From Flavobacteriaceae bacterium (GTDB lineage Bacteria; Bacteroidota; Bacteroidia; Flavobacteriales; Flavobacteriaceae): a stretch of 41,920 nt of DNA. Below are positions 7,883 through 16,876 of this stretch, piece after piece. Position numbers and translations under genes: made by a program. Position 1 is the first letter of the stretch. Every line of letters starts with the position of its first letter. The notes under the pieces are model-generated. The model saw only the letters and a program-made list of their open reading frames with translations. It did not search any database and was not told the origin of the DNA. The stretch is from the NCBI GenBank assembly GCA_947463515.1, contig CANHRI010000018.1, positions 1-41,920 on the forward strand. Reading direction: 5' to 3'.

Positions 7883-10800
7883 TTAGAAAAAAGCGCGCAA
7901 TTGTACGCTCCCGGTATGTATTGTCTTGGTGTTTTCCGACTGTCGGCCGAGGTAGTTGAGGTTGAGGTCTAAATATTTTGTCAAATTTTTCTGTAGCAAA
8001 ATGCGCCAAGTCCCATTGCGTCCAGGTTGTAATCCTTCCAACATTTGGAAAGCAACAGGGCTGTTTGTATTGCCCGAAAAGTCATTTTGGTAGTACGAAT
8101 ATTCACCCGTTAAAGTGAACTGTTTTGACCCAATGTAATTGATGGAAGCGCCAAACCGTTGTTGGTGGAGTTGCTCGCCGTCGGTAAGTATATTCTTTTT
8201 GGACTTTTGTTCATAGAAAAGACTCACACTCGTATTGGCCGAAAACAAATACGATACTTTGGGCAACCATTGGGTGGCTTCCAATTCAAAATTTCGAGCG
8301 GCAAAGTTGTCTGAAATGCCGGTGCTTGAACTCCACGACGATTCAAAATTGAATAACCATGTTTTGCGCCACAAATGGGCATATTGCAATTGATGGGAAC
8401 GCAGCTGATTTTCTTGTGATCCCACCGAGAGTAGGGTGCGCACTTTGGTGACTAAATAGGTATAGGTCATGGAATGCAACTGACGTCCCCGATTAAAAAA
8501 CAAACTGTTGCGAAACGATTCATTGAGCCCCAACAAGTTTTCTGAACCGGGATCAAAAGGATTTAGATGAAAACGTTCGCCTACCCGTTGTGTTTTTTGA
8601 TCAATGGTGAAGGCGGTTTGGTTGTAAAAATGGGACAGCCACTTTCTGAATCCTTTGGCATTTATCCAAGCCGCTGGATTGAGAATAAGGGATTGTGAAA
8701 ATTTGTTTTGATGTGTTTTCACAAAAATTTGATTGGGCAAAAATACCCGAACGTATTTGGCTAAATCAGGAAATGGGGCGACTTCAAACTCCTGTAATTC
8801 TTGAATGCCGTTTCCATTATAATCGTTCCACATATATACACCCTGCCCAGCATTTACCTCCAAATACGTAAACTCTTGTTGTGGCAACGTACCTGAGGCC
8901 GTTTCAACCGCGGTTGTCACTTGTACCAACTGTCCCCAATACCGATCGTTGTAGACCAATCGCGAGTTTAACGAGGGTTCGTCTGGTCGTGATGCATCGT
9001 TGTAGGTCAGTCGGCGATAGTTGGCAAACAAAAGTAAATTGGATTTGGCGGTTTGCAACAACCGTGTTTTTAGAAAAAATCGGTTGGAAGTATTCACCCG
9101 TCGTACGGCTCCATTTTGCAAACTATCGTTTTTTCGATGGTACCAACCCATTTCAACAAAGACTTTGGTCGTATCGCCGCGTCCCACCCAAAGGCCTACT
9201 TCACGAAACCGCTGACTCAAGGCACTCAAGTTCCCTGTGGTTGCGTCTTTTTCTTCATTATCCTCCCAATTTTGTTCGCCACCGACCCAATTTTTGCCCC
9301 AATGCCGCTTCACCACCGAACGATTGCGGGTGAAACGACTGTGGGTAAGCGTTCCTTGACTTTCCAGCGCACTGGCTTGTTGCACGATCCACCATTTGGT
9401 ATCGCGAAACTGTCCTTTGATGCTGTGTCGATTTCCGGCGAAAACGGTTCCCAAATCGAGGCGTTCAAATTGATACGCGAAAGCACCTTTGGTTTTAAAT
9501 TCAAATTCCAAGCCCGTTCCCGCCAAGAGTTGGGTTCCCGTCACGGCGGTATTCAAATTCCAATCCCGATTAAATTCAATATTGAACAAGCGCTCGACCG
9601 TACGAAAATCCTGCTGAATCAATTGCACATTGGCCAAAGCATTGATCGAAAAGGCGCCCGTGTACAAACGCTGTTTTCCATTGAATTTCGCCGCCACACC
9701 TTGATTGTTCCCATCATCCAAGGCCGAGAAGAGATTCAAATCGTTGTTGCTCACGCCCACTTCAAAGTCCAACGCTGTTTTTTCATTGGGTTTATATCCT
9801 CCTAATACCGTTGCAATTTGCAATTTCACGGGCGCAATCAATCGCGTGATGGGTTCGAAATTCCCTTGAGGAACACCGCCAATAGGTGCTACATATTGGT
9901 AAATTTTACCCACCGCATTGTTGTTGGCCAAAATATAATTTCCTTGATTGGCACCCACCAATGTAAAGGTGACATTGAACAAAGTATCGGAGGGATTGTT
10001 TGAAAATTCAAAGATTTCTGTGGTGCCTACGAGTACTTTTTTGTACAAAATTTTATTCTCAGAAAAAGTGTCCTCAAAGGCCGAGGGAGCTGCCATTAGG
10101 TTGAGGTTATCCCCAGCATTTTGCAAGACCGCTACTTGTTCGCCCGTTAGACTTTGTTGTAACGGCTGATTTTTCACATCATTTTCTGAATATACATACC
10201 CAGCAATGTTCCAATTTTCATTTTGATGATGCACCCCGCCATAGGTAACAAATCGGGTATAGCTACGCTCGGCATATTGGTATTCGATAACAATTCGCAT
10301 CTCTGAAGTGATGGGAAAAAGGGAAGTAAAACGCACTTCACCTGCGTTGTAATCGATGATATAGTCGTTATTTTCTCCTCGGGTCAATAGAATCCCGTTG
10401 ACAAAAACACGCTCCGATCCTGAAATGACCAATACAAACAATTCACCGTTGTTTCCCCGCAATTTATAGGGTCCTTGATTGCCTTCTTGTCCTGTGAAAC
10501 TACTTCGAGCATATTGACCGCGAACGACAGCCCCTGAGGCAAAGAGTTCGGTTTTGTTTTTGGGGCCACCCAACGTAAATCGGGTGTTGATGCCTTGCAC
10601 TTTTTTGTTGAAGTTCAAAAATTTGGAATGCCGATTTTCCAGAAACAAATCCCCCGCGCGAATGCTCCATTTGTCGGAAAAAAGTTCCACGAAGATTTGA
10701 TCAAATTCATCCAGTCGTTGCGAGTACCCGCCATCTTGTAGCGGAATATTGCTGTCTTGAATTGAGGCGCGCAAACTCACTTTATCCGAGATTTTCCCGC

Positions 10801-11287
10801 TGATTTGTAGGTCCAAATTAGAATTTACCGTAGCATTTTGGTTGTTTCCAATGGTAATCCCGCGGCTAATACTCCCCGTGGTGGTAAGTCCGTCAAAAGG
10901 CTTGAAGGTACTGATGGGGTCTTTTTTTACGGTGACTAAAATTCCCGCTTCATTGGGTACGACCCGTTTGCTATCGTATTGGGCATACGATTTGGTAAGA
11001 AACTCAGGATAGGTTTGAAACCGAACCGTTAAGGAGTCTTTCGATTGAAATTGAGGAGCGAACCAGAGTTTAGCACGGGAATAATCTACGGCGTAATACG
11101 CAGTATCAATGGGATTTCCACGGGCATCGGTGAGCTGGAAGGCCGTTTTTAAAATACTCACCGGATGCAAGGTGAGGGTATCACGGGAATAGGCAATTTT
11201 TTTGCTTTTGAAAGGCGCGCCCACTTCTTGTGCCGACAAACCCCAAAAACAACCGAAAAGTAGTACCCATGCCCAAAATATCCGCAT
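7883..11287 (-). CDS. Large outer-membrane protein of unknown function, SprA-like motifs near the N-terminus
   Basis: This is a predicted exported protein of about 1134 residues. I prefer the ATG at 11287 (MRIFWAWVLLFGCFWGLSA, a good signal peptide) over the GTG four codons upstream. Residues about 130-240 have the pattern 'GSISRGITIGNNQNATVNS ... LQISGKISDKVSLRASIQD ... IRAGD', which recalls the translocon-barrel protein SprA without being SprA (much shorter). The rest is rich in alternating beta-strand patterns with aromatic ends, and the last residue is Phe, as expected of an outer-membrane barrel. It is alone on its strand with its own -7 box. Its function is not known to me; a surface or transport role is a guess from topology only. 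Confidence 0.75.
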   Translation of the reverse strand: MRIFWAWVLLFGCFWGLSAQEVGAPFKSKKIAYSRDTLTLHPVSILKTAFQLTDARGNPIDTAYYAVDYSRAKLWFAPQFQSKDSLTVRFQTYPEFLTKSYAQYDSKRVVPNEAGILVTVKKDPISTFKPFDGLTTTGSISRGITIGNNQNATVNSNLDLQISGKISDKVSLRASIQDSNIPLQDGGYSQRLDEFDQIFVELFSDKWSIRAGDLFLENRHSKFLNFNKKVQGINTRFTLGGPKNKTELFASGAVVRGQYARSSFTGQEGNQGPYKLRGNNGELFVLVISGSERVFVNGILLTRGENNDYIIDYNAGEVRFTSLFPITSEMRIVIEYQYAERSYTRFVTYGGVHHQNENWNIAGYVYSENDVKNQPLQQSLTGEQVAVLQNAGDNLNLMAAPSAFEDTFSENKILYKKVLVGTTEIFEFSNNPSDTLFNVTFTLVGANQGNYILANNNAVGKIYQYVAPIGGVPQGNFEPITRLIAPVKLQIATVLGGYKPNEKTALDFEVGVSNNDLNLFSALDDGNNQGVAAKFNGKQRLYTGAFSINALANVQLIQQDFRTVERLFNIEFNRDWNLNTAVTGTQLLAGTGLEFEFKTKGAFAYQFERLDLGTVFAGNRHSIKGQFRDTKWWIVQQASALESQGTLTHSRFTRNRSVVKRHWGKNWVGGEQNWEDNEEKDATTGNLSALSQRFREVGLWVGRGDTTKVFVEMGWYHRKNDSLQNGAVRRVNTSNRFFLKTRLLQTAKSNLLLFANYRRLTYNDASRPDEPSLNSRLVYNDRYWGQLVQVTTAVETASGTLPQQEFTYLEVNAGQGVYMWNDYNGNGIQELQEFEVAPFPDLAKYVRVFLPNQIFVKTHQNKFSQSLILNPAAWINAKGFRKWLSHFYNQTAFTIDQKTQRVGERFHLNPFDPGSENLLGLNESFRNSLFFNRGRQLHSMTYTYLVTKVRTLLSVGSQENQLRSHQLQYAHLWRKTWLFNFESSWSSSTGISDNFAARNFELEATQWLPKVSYLFSANTSVSLFYEQKSKKNILTDGEQLHQQRFGASINYIGSKQFTLTGEYSYYQNDFSGNTNSPVAFQMLEGLQPGRNGTWRILLQKNLTKYLDLNLNYLGRQSENTKTIHTGSVQLRAFF

Positions 11288-11309
11288 ACCCGTAATCACT
11301 CGTGTCCTT

Positions 11310-11317
11310 CAAAAGTA
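11310..11317 (-). promoter_or_regulatory. -7 promoter element of the large outer-membrane protein gene
   Basis: TACTTTTG on the minus strand matches TAnnTTTG, 23 bases upstream of the ATG at 11287. No clear -33 element is seen. Confidence 0.4.
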
Positions 11318-11356
11318 GTATTTCCTTGGTGATTATGGAACGCTAAAAATCAGGAA

Positions 11357-12610
11357 TTATTCTTTAGTAACCAATTGAAGGGTTTCCCGTGAGGTTTGTC
11401 GCACCAAAACGGTTTTTCCTTTTTCAACCATGGTCGCGGCTTCAGGAGTAAAATGGCGGATGGTATACAAAGAAACATTTTCGTTGTAGGCGACTTTGAA
11501 TTTTTTAGAAAGCACCGATTTCAGTTTTTCAAAATGACCAAATTTATCTTCTACGCATACGGTAAAACTGATGGCGGTGTTTTGAATCAAACTGACTTTA
11601 ATTTTGTATTGGTGTAAAAGCGCAAAAATTTCGCTGATGTTTTCCTCCATAATAAAGGAGAAATCGATGGCCGATAACGAAATGAGCAGCTGATTTTTTT
11701 TCACAATAAAACAGGCCGTTTTGGGTTCGAGATCGGCTCCCTTAGAAACGCTAGTTCCCGGCAATAAAGGATTGACAAACGATTTTACGTATAGCGGAAT
11801 TTCTTTGCGCTGCAGCGGTTGTAAGGTTTTGGGGTGAATGACGGTAGCCCCATAAAATGCCAGCTCAATAGCTTCTCGGTAAGAGATTTGGTGTAAAAGG
11901 GTAGCATTTTCAAAGTACCGTGGGTCGGCATTCAAAACACCGGGCACATCTTTCCAAATGGTCACACTTTCGGCACCAATACAATAGGCAAAAATCGCCG
12001 CCGTATAATCCGAACCTTCACGGCCCAGGGTGGTGGTGAAATTGTTTTCATCCGAACCTAGAAAGCCTTGGGTGATGTAGAGTCCTTTTTTCTTGATTTG
12101 TTTGGAAATGCGCTTTTGTGTTTGTTCCCAATCAACCAAAGCATCGCGGTAGGTAGCATCGGTTTTGATCAAATTGCGCACATCAACCCATTGGTTTGAC
12201 ACCCCTTTTTCATTAAAATAATGACTTACAATGGTGGTGGAAACAATTTCGCCATAACTCACGACTTGATCGTAGACAAAATTATAATTGGGCGATTTGT
12301 TGCTGCGTAAAAAATATTCTAAATCGGCAAAATGACTATTGACCGCATAAAATACGTCGTGGTTTTCATCGTCAAACAACTCCAATAAAATCTGGTTGTG
12401 GTATTTTCGAACTTCTTGAAGTGAGGCATGAAAGGCTTTCGATTTTTCGAAGTAGTTTTTAATCACTTCTTCCAACGCATTGGTTGTTTTGCCCATAGCC
12501 GAAACGACGATGACAACTTCTTCGTGTCCCACGGTTTGCAGAACATGCAACACATTTTTTACACCTTCGGCATCTTTTACAGAGGCACCACCAAATTTGA
12601 ATAATTTCAT
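11357..12610 (-). CDS. lysC: Aspartate kinase (monofunctional)
   Basis: The 417-residue enzyme phosphorylates aspartate, the first step toward Lys, Thr, Met and diaminopimelate. The N-terminal KFGGASV (residues 5-11) is the nucleotide-binding signature. TTLGREGSDYTAAIFA is the second conserved block. The C-terminal third is an ACT-type regulatory region. No homoserine dehydrogenase domain is attached. The next pathway enzyme, asd, is 27 kb away. The gene lies 76 bases downstream of the GNAT gene on the same strand, with a -7-like box in the gap, so it may be co-transcribed or start separately. The symbol follows common usage; isozyme type cannot be told. Confidence 0.92.
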   Translation of the reverse strand: MKLFKFGGASVKDAEGVKNVLHVLQTVGHEEVVIVVSAMGKTTNALEEVIKNYFEKSKAFHASLQEVRKYHNQILLELFDDENHDVFYAVNSHFADLEYFLRSNKSPNYNFVYDQVVSYGEIVSTTIVSHYFNEKGVSNQWVDVRNLIKTDATYRDALVDWEQTQKRISKQIKKKGLYITQGFLGSDENNFTTTLGREGSDYTAAIFAYCIGAESVTIWKDVPGVLNADPRYFENATLLHQISYREAIELAFYGATVIHPKTLQPLQRKEIPLYVKSFVNPLLPGTSVSKGADLEPKTACFIVKKNQLLISLSAIDFSFIMEENISEIFALLHQYKIKVSLIQNTAISFTVCVEDKFGHFEKLKSVLSKKFKVAYNENVSLYTIRHFTPEAATMVEKGKTVLVRQTSRETLQLVTKE

Positions 12611-12639
12611 GAAGATTGGGATTTAAAAAAAATGAAATC

Positions 12640-12647
12640 CAAAACTA
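12640..12647 (-). promoter_or_regulatory. Possible -7 promoter element of the aspartokinase gene
   Basis: TAGTTTTG on the minus strand matches TAnnTTTG, 29 bases upstream of the start, in the gap after the GNAT gene. Confidence 0.35.
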
Positions 12648-12686
12648 AGCAATTCTTCTTTTCAGGGCGCTTAAACGGTTTAAAAA

Positions 12687-13163
12687 TTATCCCTTTTTTT
12701 CCAAAAAAGTGGCGATACCGTTTTCGTCCATTTGCACCACACGCCAATCGGATAATACGCGCGCCCCTGTTTTTTCGTAGAACTGAATCGCCGGCGTATT
12801 CCAGTCCAAAACAGCCCATTCGATACGGCGAACTCCCTCTTCTTTTCCACGACGGATTACTTCACGGTATAACGCCATTCCAATGCCGCGACCCCGTTCG
12901 GATTCTTTGACAATCAAATCTTCCAAATGAATGGTTTTCCCTTTCCAGGTGGAATACCGAAAGTAAAAGAGGGCAATGCCCAACACGGTATCCTTTTCTT
13001 CCGCCACCAAACATTGAAAAAGCGGCGGATCGGAGAATCCATCGCGAATCAGGTCGGCCTCGGTGATGACCACAGCTTCGGGTTCTTTTTCATAAACAGC
13101 GAGTTCTCGAATTCGTTCGAGCACCTGCTTCATGTCGCTCGGTTGGGCGGGGCGGATAATCAT
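12687..13163 (-). CDS. GNAT-family N-acetyltransferase, diamine-acetyltransferase-like
   Basis: This 158-residue single GNAT fold transfers an acetyl group from acetyl-CoA to an amine. The acetyl-CoA pyrophosphate loop is visible as ESERGRGIGMALYREV, after the strand IHLEDLIVK. The Tyr in AIQFYEKTGA is the usual general-acid position. The order 'ALFYFRYSTWKGKTIHLEDL' resembles spermidine/diamine N-acetyltransferases, so a polyamine or amino-acid substrate is plausible but unproven. The ATG overlaps the stop of the upstream M48 protease by one base (TAATG), which indicates translational coupling. Confidence 0.88.
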   Translation of the reverse strand: MIIRPAQPSDMKQVLERIRELAVYEKEPEAVVITEADLIRDGFSDPPLFQCLVAEEKDTVLGIALFYFRYSTWKGKTIHLEDLIVKESERGRGIGMALYREVIRRGKEEGVRRIEWAVLDWNTPAIQFYEKTGARVLSDWRVVQMDENGIATFLEKKG

Positions 13164-14023
13164 TACTTTTTCTTCTTTTTAGTAGGGCGTTTTGTTGTAG
13201 GTTTTTTTACCACGGGCGCTTTGTTGTTGATGGGTTTTTGCACGTAGGCTTTATAGCGTTTGTCGGCGATAGCGCGTTCGCGGGCTTTAAGCGCTCGGTC
13301 ATTGGGATCGGGATGCGAACTCAACATACGGGAAATAAAATCTGATTGCCCGCCTTCGCTGAGTTTGGCTAAAATTAAAAAGGCCGATTCTACCGCATTG
13401 ACATCATAGCCATGCTTTTTCATAAAATTATAAGCAAAAGTATCGGCATCATTTTCTTGGCTGCGGCTGTGTTTATTGTCGAGCAAAACGCTGGCAATTT
13501 GCCCTGCTTCTCCGTCGGTTACTTTACCAATTTTATCCGATTGCGAAGCGAGCGCATCCAAAACAGCACTTTTTTTCAAAGCGACACGCATGGCATCTTT
13601 AGAGTCTTCATTGATCACATGACCAATCTCATGACCAATAACTGCCAACAGCTGATTGTCGTCCATGATATCCATCAATCCCGAATACACGCGCACACTG
13701 CCATCGGCACAGGCAAAAGCGTTGACTTCTTTGGTTAAATAGACTTTATAGTTGAGTTGTAATCTGTTTTCATTGGCGTGTTTGCCAAAAACGCGATTCA
13801 GACGTAAGGTATATCCGTCATTGGGTCCTGCTACCACGTTGGCCGAATCCAGTTTTCGAACGCCCTCCTTGGCCAAAGCGGCCGCTTGCTCGTTGGAAAA
13901 CGTAAACCCGGCGACGCCTTTCTGAAGTGCTCCAAGCGCCCGTTCGCCAAGGTTGATTTGCGCTGATGTAATCCATGAGGTGGCGGTTATAGCCAAAACG
14001 ATAAAGAGATGTTTTGCTTTCAT
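13163..14023 (-). CDS. M48-family zinc metalloprotease, exported
   Basis: The 286-residue protein starts at the ATG at 14023, which begins a signal peptide (MKAKHLFIVLAITATSWITSAQ). The GTG eight codons earlier would spoil the signal peptide. The catalytic motif HEIGH is at 131-135, preceded by NAFACADGSVRVYSGLM as in the M48 Ste24/BepA-like family. A second conserved block, HSRSQENDADTFA, carries the third zinc ligand. The C-terminus is very Lys-rich (KKPTTKRPTKKKKK). BepA/LoiP-like relatives act in envelope protein quality control, which is the likely role. First gene of a tight pair with the GNAT gene. Confidence 0.92.
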   Translation of the reverse strand: MKAKHLFIVLAITATSWITSAQINLGERALGALQKGVAGFTFSNEQAAALAKEGVRKLDSANVVAGPNDGYTLRLNRVFGKHANENRLQLNYKVYLTKEVNAFACADGSVRVYSGLMDIMDDNQLLAVIGHEIGHVINEDSKDAMRVALKKSAVLDALASQSDKIGKVTDGEAGQIASVLLDNKHSRSQENDADTFAYNFMKKHGYDVNAVESAFLILAKLSEGGQSDFISRMLSSHPDPNDRALKARERAIADKRYKAYVQKPINNKAPVVKKPTTKRPTKKKKK

Positions 14024-14044
14024 TTTTCGGTTTTTTAGGTCCCA

Positions 14045-14052
14045 CAAAGATA
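14045..14052 (-). promoter_or_regulatory. -7 promoter element of the M48 protease gene
   Basis: TATCTTTG on the minus strand matches TAnnTTTG, 22 bases upstream of the ATG at 14023. No obvious -33 element. Confidence 0.4.
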
Positions 14053-14154
14053 CAGGAAGTCGTGGGAATTGTACGTGGAATTATTTTCTCAGGAATTGTC
14101 GAATTAATTCCGAAAAAATAGGATATTTGCAGCACAACTACAACGATTTCGTAA

Positions 14155-15162
14155 ATGGAAGAACGCAACAAAACCTTAGGGGAATTTATCATTGAAAAAC
14201 AAACCGATTTTCAGTATTCGACGGGCGAATTATCGCGCATTATCAACTCTATTCGATTGGCGGCTAAGGTCGTTAATTATAAAGTAAACAAAGCGGGATT
14301 GGTTGATATTGTTGGCGCCGCGGGCGATACCAATGTGCAGGGAGAAGACCAGCAGAAATTGGATGTGTATGCCAATGAAGTTTTTATTCAAACCCTGATC
14401 AATCGCGAAATTGTTTGTGGCATTGCATCCGAAGAAAACGATGATTTTATCACGGTGGCCGGCAGCGATAATAGCCATAACAATAAATATGTGGTACTTA
14501 TGGACCCTTTAGACGGTTCTTCCAATATTGATGTGAACGTTTCGGTGGGAACTATTTTTTCGGTTTTTCGACGGGTTACTCCTGTGGGAACTCCCGTTAC
14601 CTTGGCCGATTTTTTGCAGCCCGGCGTCAATCAAGTCGCAGCGGGGTATGTGATTTATGGAACCTCGACGATGTTGGTTTATACCACAGGACATGGGGTG
14701 AATGGATTTACACTCAACCCAGCCATTGGCACCTTTTACCTTTCGCATCCCAACATGCAATATCCGAAAGAAGGAACCATTTATTCGATAAATGAAGGGA
14801 ATTATGTGCATTTTCCGCAAGGAGTAAAAAATTACATTAAGTATTGTCAGTTAGAAGAAGCCGATCGTCCTTATACGTCTCGTTACATAGGGAGTTTGGT
14901 GTCAGACATGCATCGCAATATGATAAAGGGTGGAATTTATATTTATCCCACAAGTTTCAAAGCACCCAAAGGGAAATTGAGACTATTGTATGAATGCAAT
15001 CCGATGGCTTTTATCGCGGAGCAAGCGGGTGGAAAAGCCTCCGACGGTTACCAACGGATTATGGAAATTCAACCTACGGAGTTGCATCAACGGGTGCCGT
15101 TTTTTTGCGGAAGCGAAAATATGGTGACGAAAGCAGAAGAATTTATGCGTGAAGCGCTATAA
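14155..15162 (+). CDS. fbp: Fructose-1,6-bisphosphatase, class I
   Basis: This 335-residue enzyme removes the 1-phosphate of fructose 1,6-bisphosphate in gluconeogenesis. The metal-binding signature [11 protein letters not shown] starts at M116, and [10 protein letters not shown] upstream supplies the other acidic ligands. GGIYIYPT and [20 protein letters not shown] are typical of the substrate-binding half. Length is standard for class I FBPase. It is divergent from the M48 gene and transcribed alone, ending in a strong bidirectional hairpin. Confidence 0.96.
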   Translation: MEERNKTLGEFIIEKQTDFQYSTGELSRIINSIRLAAKVVNYKVNKAGLVDIVGAAGDTNVQGEDQQKLDVYANEVFIQTLINREIVCGIASEENDDFITVAGSDNSHNNKYVVLMDPLDGSSNIDVNVSVGTIFSVFRRVTPVGTPVTLADFLQPGVNQVAAGYVIYGTSTMLVYTTGHGVNGFTLNPAIGTFYLSHPNMQYPKEGTIYSINEGNYVHFPQGVKNYIKYCQLEEADRPYTSRYIGSLVSDMHRNMIKGGIYIYPTSFKAPKGKLRLLYECNPMAFIAEQAGGKASDGYQRIMEIQPTELHQRVPFFCGSENMVTKAEEFMREAL

Positions 15163-15181
15163 TGGTTTTTTAAACTTGAAA

Positions 15182-15211
15182 AAAAAGTCCCGAAATACCT
15201 CGGGACTTTTT
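15182..15211. terminator. Bidirectional terminator between fbp and the TerB-like gene
   Basis: A 12-base perfect stem, AAAAAGTCCCGA with TCGGGACTTTTT, surrounds a 6-base loop, with A and T runs on the two sides. It serves both convergent genes. Confidence 0.85.
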
Positions 15212-15212
15212 A

Positions 15213-15644
15213 TTATTTGTACATGTGTCGCATTTCGTACACAAAGGTGTCCAAATCGGCGTTGAGTACTAATAGTGACAACGCTTTATCAACGATATAG
15301 TGAACGTTTCCTGGCGTAAAGCCCAAGGCTAAGGCAAAACGCGTAAGGATTTCCTTTTGTTTTGGCCCCAACACTTTATCGGCGTAAACCATCCGTGATA
15401 AATCGTACAATCGCTCCAATCGCATCGCATAGGAGTAGGGAGGATTGATAGGATATTTTAAGGGATTGGCCAAAATTTCGGTATATTCTTCATCAGAAAT
15501 TTCCAACTGCACGGCCAATTTATCCAAGAAGTTTTTCTCCTCATTGGTTAAATCGCCATCGGCAATCGCCACACGAACGATGGCAGAAAAATGCCCTTTA
15601 TTCCGGCTTTTGAACTCACTGTCAAATAAATCTGCTATAGACAT
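15213..15644 (-). CDS. TerB-like (tellurite-resistance-type) alpha-helical protein
   Basis: The 143-residue protein is all-helical in appearance and cytoplasmic, with no signal peptide. It shows the TerB pattern of an acidic helix-loop, VRVAIADGDLTNEEKNFLDK, followed by a second region, MVYADKVLGPKQKEILTRFA. TerB domains bind divalent metal through such acidic loops. Function in flavobacteria is not established, and the name does not imply tellurite resistance here. No ter genes are nearby. It is monocistronic and converges on fbp. Confidence 0.8.
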   Translation of the reverse strand: MSIADLFDSEFKSRNKGHFSAIVRVAIADGDLTNEEKNFLDKLAVQLEISDEEYTEILANPLKYPINPPYSYAMRLERLYDLSRMVYADKVLGPKQKEILTRFALALGFTPGNVHYIVDKALSLLVLNADLDTFVYEMRHMYK

Positions 15645-15780
15645 AATATTATTGATTTTATGCCCTAAAAATACCGCTTTTTCTGAAATATGACTAAAAA
15701 AATACCGATTTTACCGCTGCGTTTTTTCACTATGAAAATATATTGTAAGTTTACCCTAATTAACCTTCGTTTGCAATGCT

Positions 15781-16374
15781 ATGACTGATTTCTGGATTTT
15801 TTTTAAATTCGGTCTCGAACACGTACTCGACTTAAACGGCTATGATCACTTGCTTTTTTTGGTGGTACTCACAGTTCCTTACACGGGAAAAGACTGGAAA
15901 CGCATCCTTTTGTTGGTGTCTCTTTTCACGTTGGGGCACACTTTATCCTTATTTTTGGCGGTACTAAATATCGTTCGGGTGCAACCCACCTTGATTGAAT
16001 TTCTTATTCCAATAACGATTTTACTTACAGCGCTTTATAATTTGGCAACCGCGGGAAAATCCAAGCCTAAAGAAAACCTTACCTTCATCGGGGGTATTAC
16101 TTTGTTTTTTGGTCTAATTCACGGGTTGGGGTTCTCCAATTATTTTAAAGATTTGCTTCCCGGTGAAGCACCTGACAAAATGCTTCCTATGCTGGCTTTT
16201 GCGTTAGGAATTGAAGCAGCGCAACTCATTATTGTTTTGGTGGTGTTGTTGCTGTCCTTTGTGTTTTTAACGCTTTTTCGTTTTTCCAAACGAGAGTTTA
16301 TTCTGGTTTTTTCGGCTATCGTTCTCGGAATTATCCTTCCTTTGTTGGCACAAAATCCCATTTGGGAACCGTAA
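15781..16374 (+). CDS. HupE/UreJ-like polytopic membrane protein
   Basis: This 197-residue protein has about six hydrophobic segments. The early motif HVLDLNGYDHLLFLVVLTVPY and a later GLIHGLGFSNYF, with clustered His/Asp, are the HupE/UreJ family signature. HupE-type proteins are linked to nickel (or cobalt) entry. No hydrogenase or urease genes are in this window, so the metal and partner enzyme remain open; flavobacteria often have this gene without either enzyme. First of three plus-strand genes, with the deaminase following after 29 bases. Confidence 0.85.
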   Translation: MTDFWIFFKFGLEHVLDLNGYDHLLFLVVLTVPYTGKDWKRILLLVSLFTLGHTLSLFLAVLNIVRVQPTLIEFLIPITILLTALYNLATAGKSKPKENLTFIGGITLFFGLIHGLGFSNYFKDLLPGEAPDKMLPMLAFALGIEAAQLIIVLVVLLLSFVFLTLFRFSKREFILVFSAIVLGIILPLLAQNPIWEP

Positions 16375-16403
16375 TTCAACGAAAAAGTAGTACTTTAGAA
16401 ACC

Positions 16404-16832
16404 ATGAAAAAGGAGAAGTTAATCAAATACGATAAGGCTTATTTGCGCATCGCTGCCGAGTGGAGTAAATTGTCGTATTGCCAACGAAAACAAGTAGGAG
16501 CCATCATCGTACGCGATCGAATGATCATTTCAGATGGATACAACGGTACGCCATCAGGGTTTGAAAATTGTTGCGAAGATGACGAGGGTTTAACCAAATG
16601 GTATGTGCTTCATGCCGAGGCCAACGCCATTTCCAAAGTGGCGCGTTCAACCCAATCGTGTGAGAATGCTACTTTATACATTACGCTCTCTCCATGCCGT
16701 GAATGCAGTAAACTCATTCACCAATCGGGCATCAAAAGAGTGGTCTATCAAAAGGGCTATCGCGATACTTCGGGCATTGATTTCTTAGCAAAGGCTGGCG
16801 TTGAAGTGGTTCAGATGGAAGAACTAGAATAA
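16404..16832 (+). CDS. dCMP deaminase-family (ComEB-like) zinc deaminase
   Basis: The 142-residue cytidine-deaminase-fold enzyme has both zinc motifs: HAEANAI (His and catalytic Glu) and TLSPCRECSKLIHQSG (PCxxC). GYNGTPSGFENCCEDDEG is the ComEB/dCMP-deaminase substrate loop with its extra cysteines. The likely reaction is dCMP to dUMP, feeding dTMP synthesis. I choose the ATG at 16404 because the upstream in-frame TTG overlaps the preceding gene and the family begins at this point. Confidence 0.9.
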   Translation: MKKEKLIKYDKAYLRIAAEWSKLSYCQRKQVGAIIVRDRMIISDGYNGTPSGFENCCEDDEGLTKWYVLHAEANAISKVARSTQSCENATLYITLSPCRECSKLIHQSGIKRVVYQKGYRDTSGIDFLAKAGVEVVQMEELE

Positions 16833-16876
16833 ACTAAATACTCCATTTTAGCGTTATTTAATTTTATGGTACACCT

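Noticed and set aside
8881-9805. Long plus-strand frames within the large membrane protein gene
   Set aside because: They lack recognisable domains and are antisense to a 1134-codon gene with a signal peptide and consistent codon use.
11287-11299. GTG start four codons upstream of the large membrane protein ATG
   Set aside because: The ATG at 11287 gives a clean signal peptide and sits at a normal distance from the -7 box.
12607-12910. Frames overlapping the aspartokinase-GNAT gap
   Set aside because: The products have no family features and overlap real genes in other frames.
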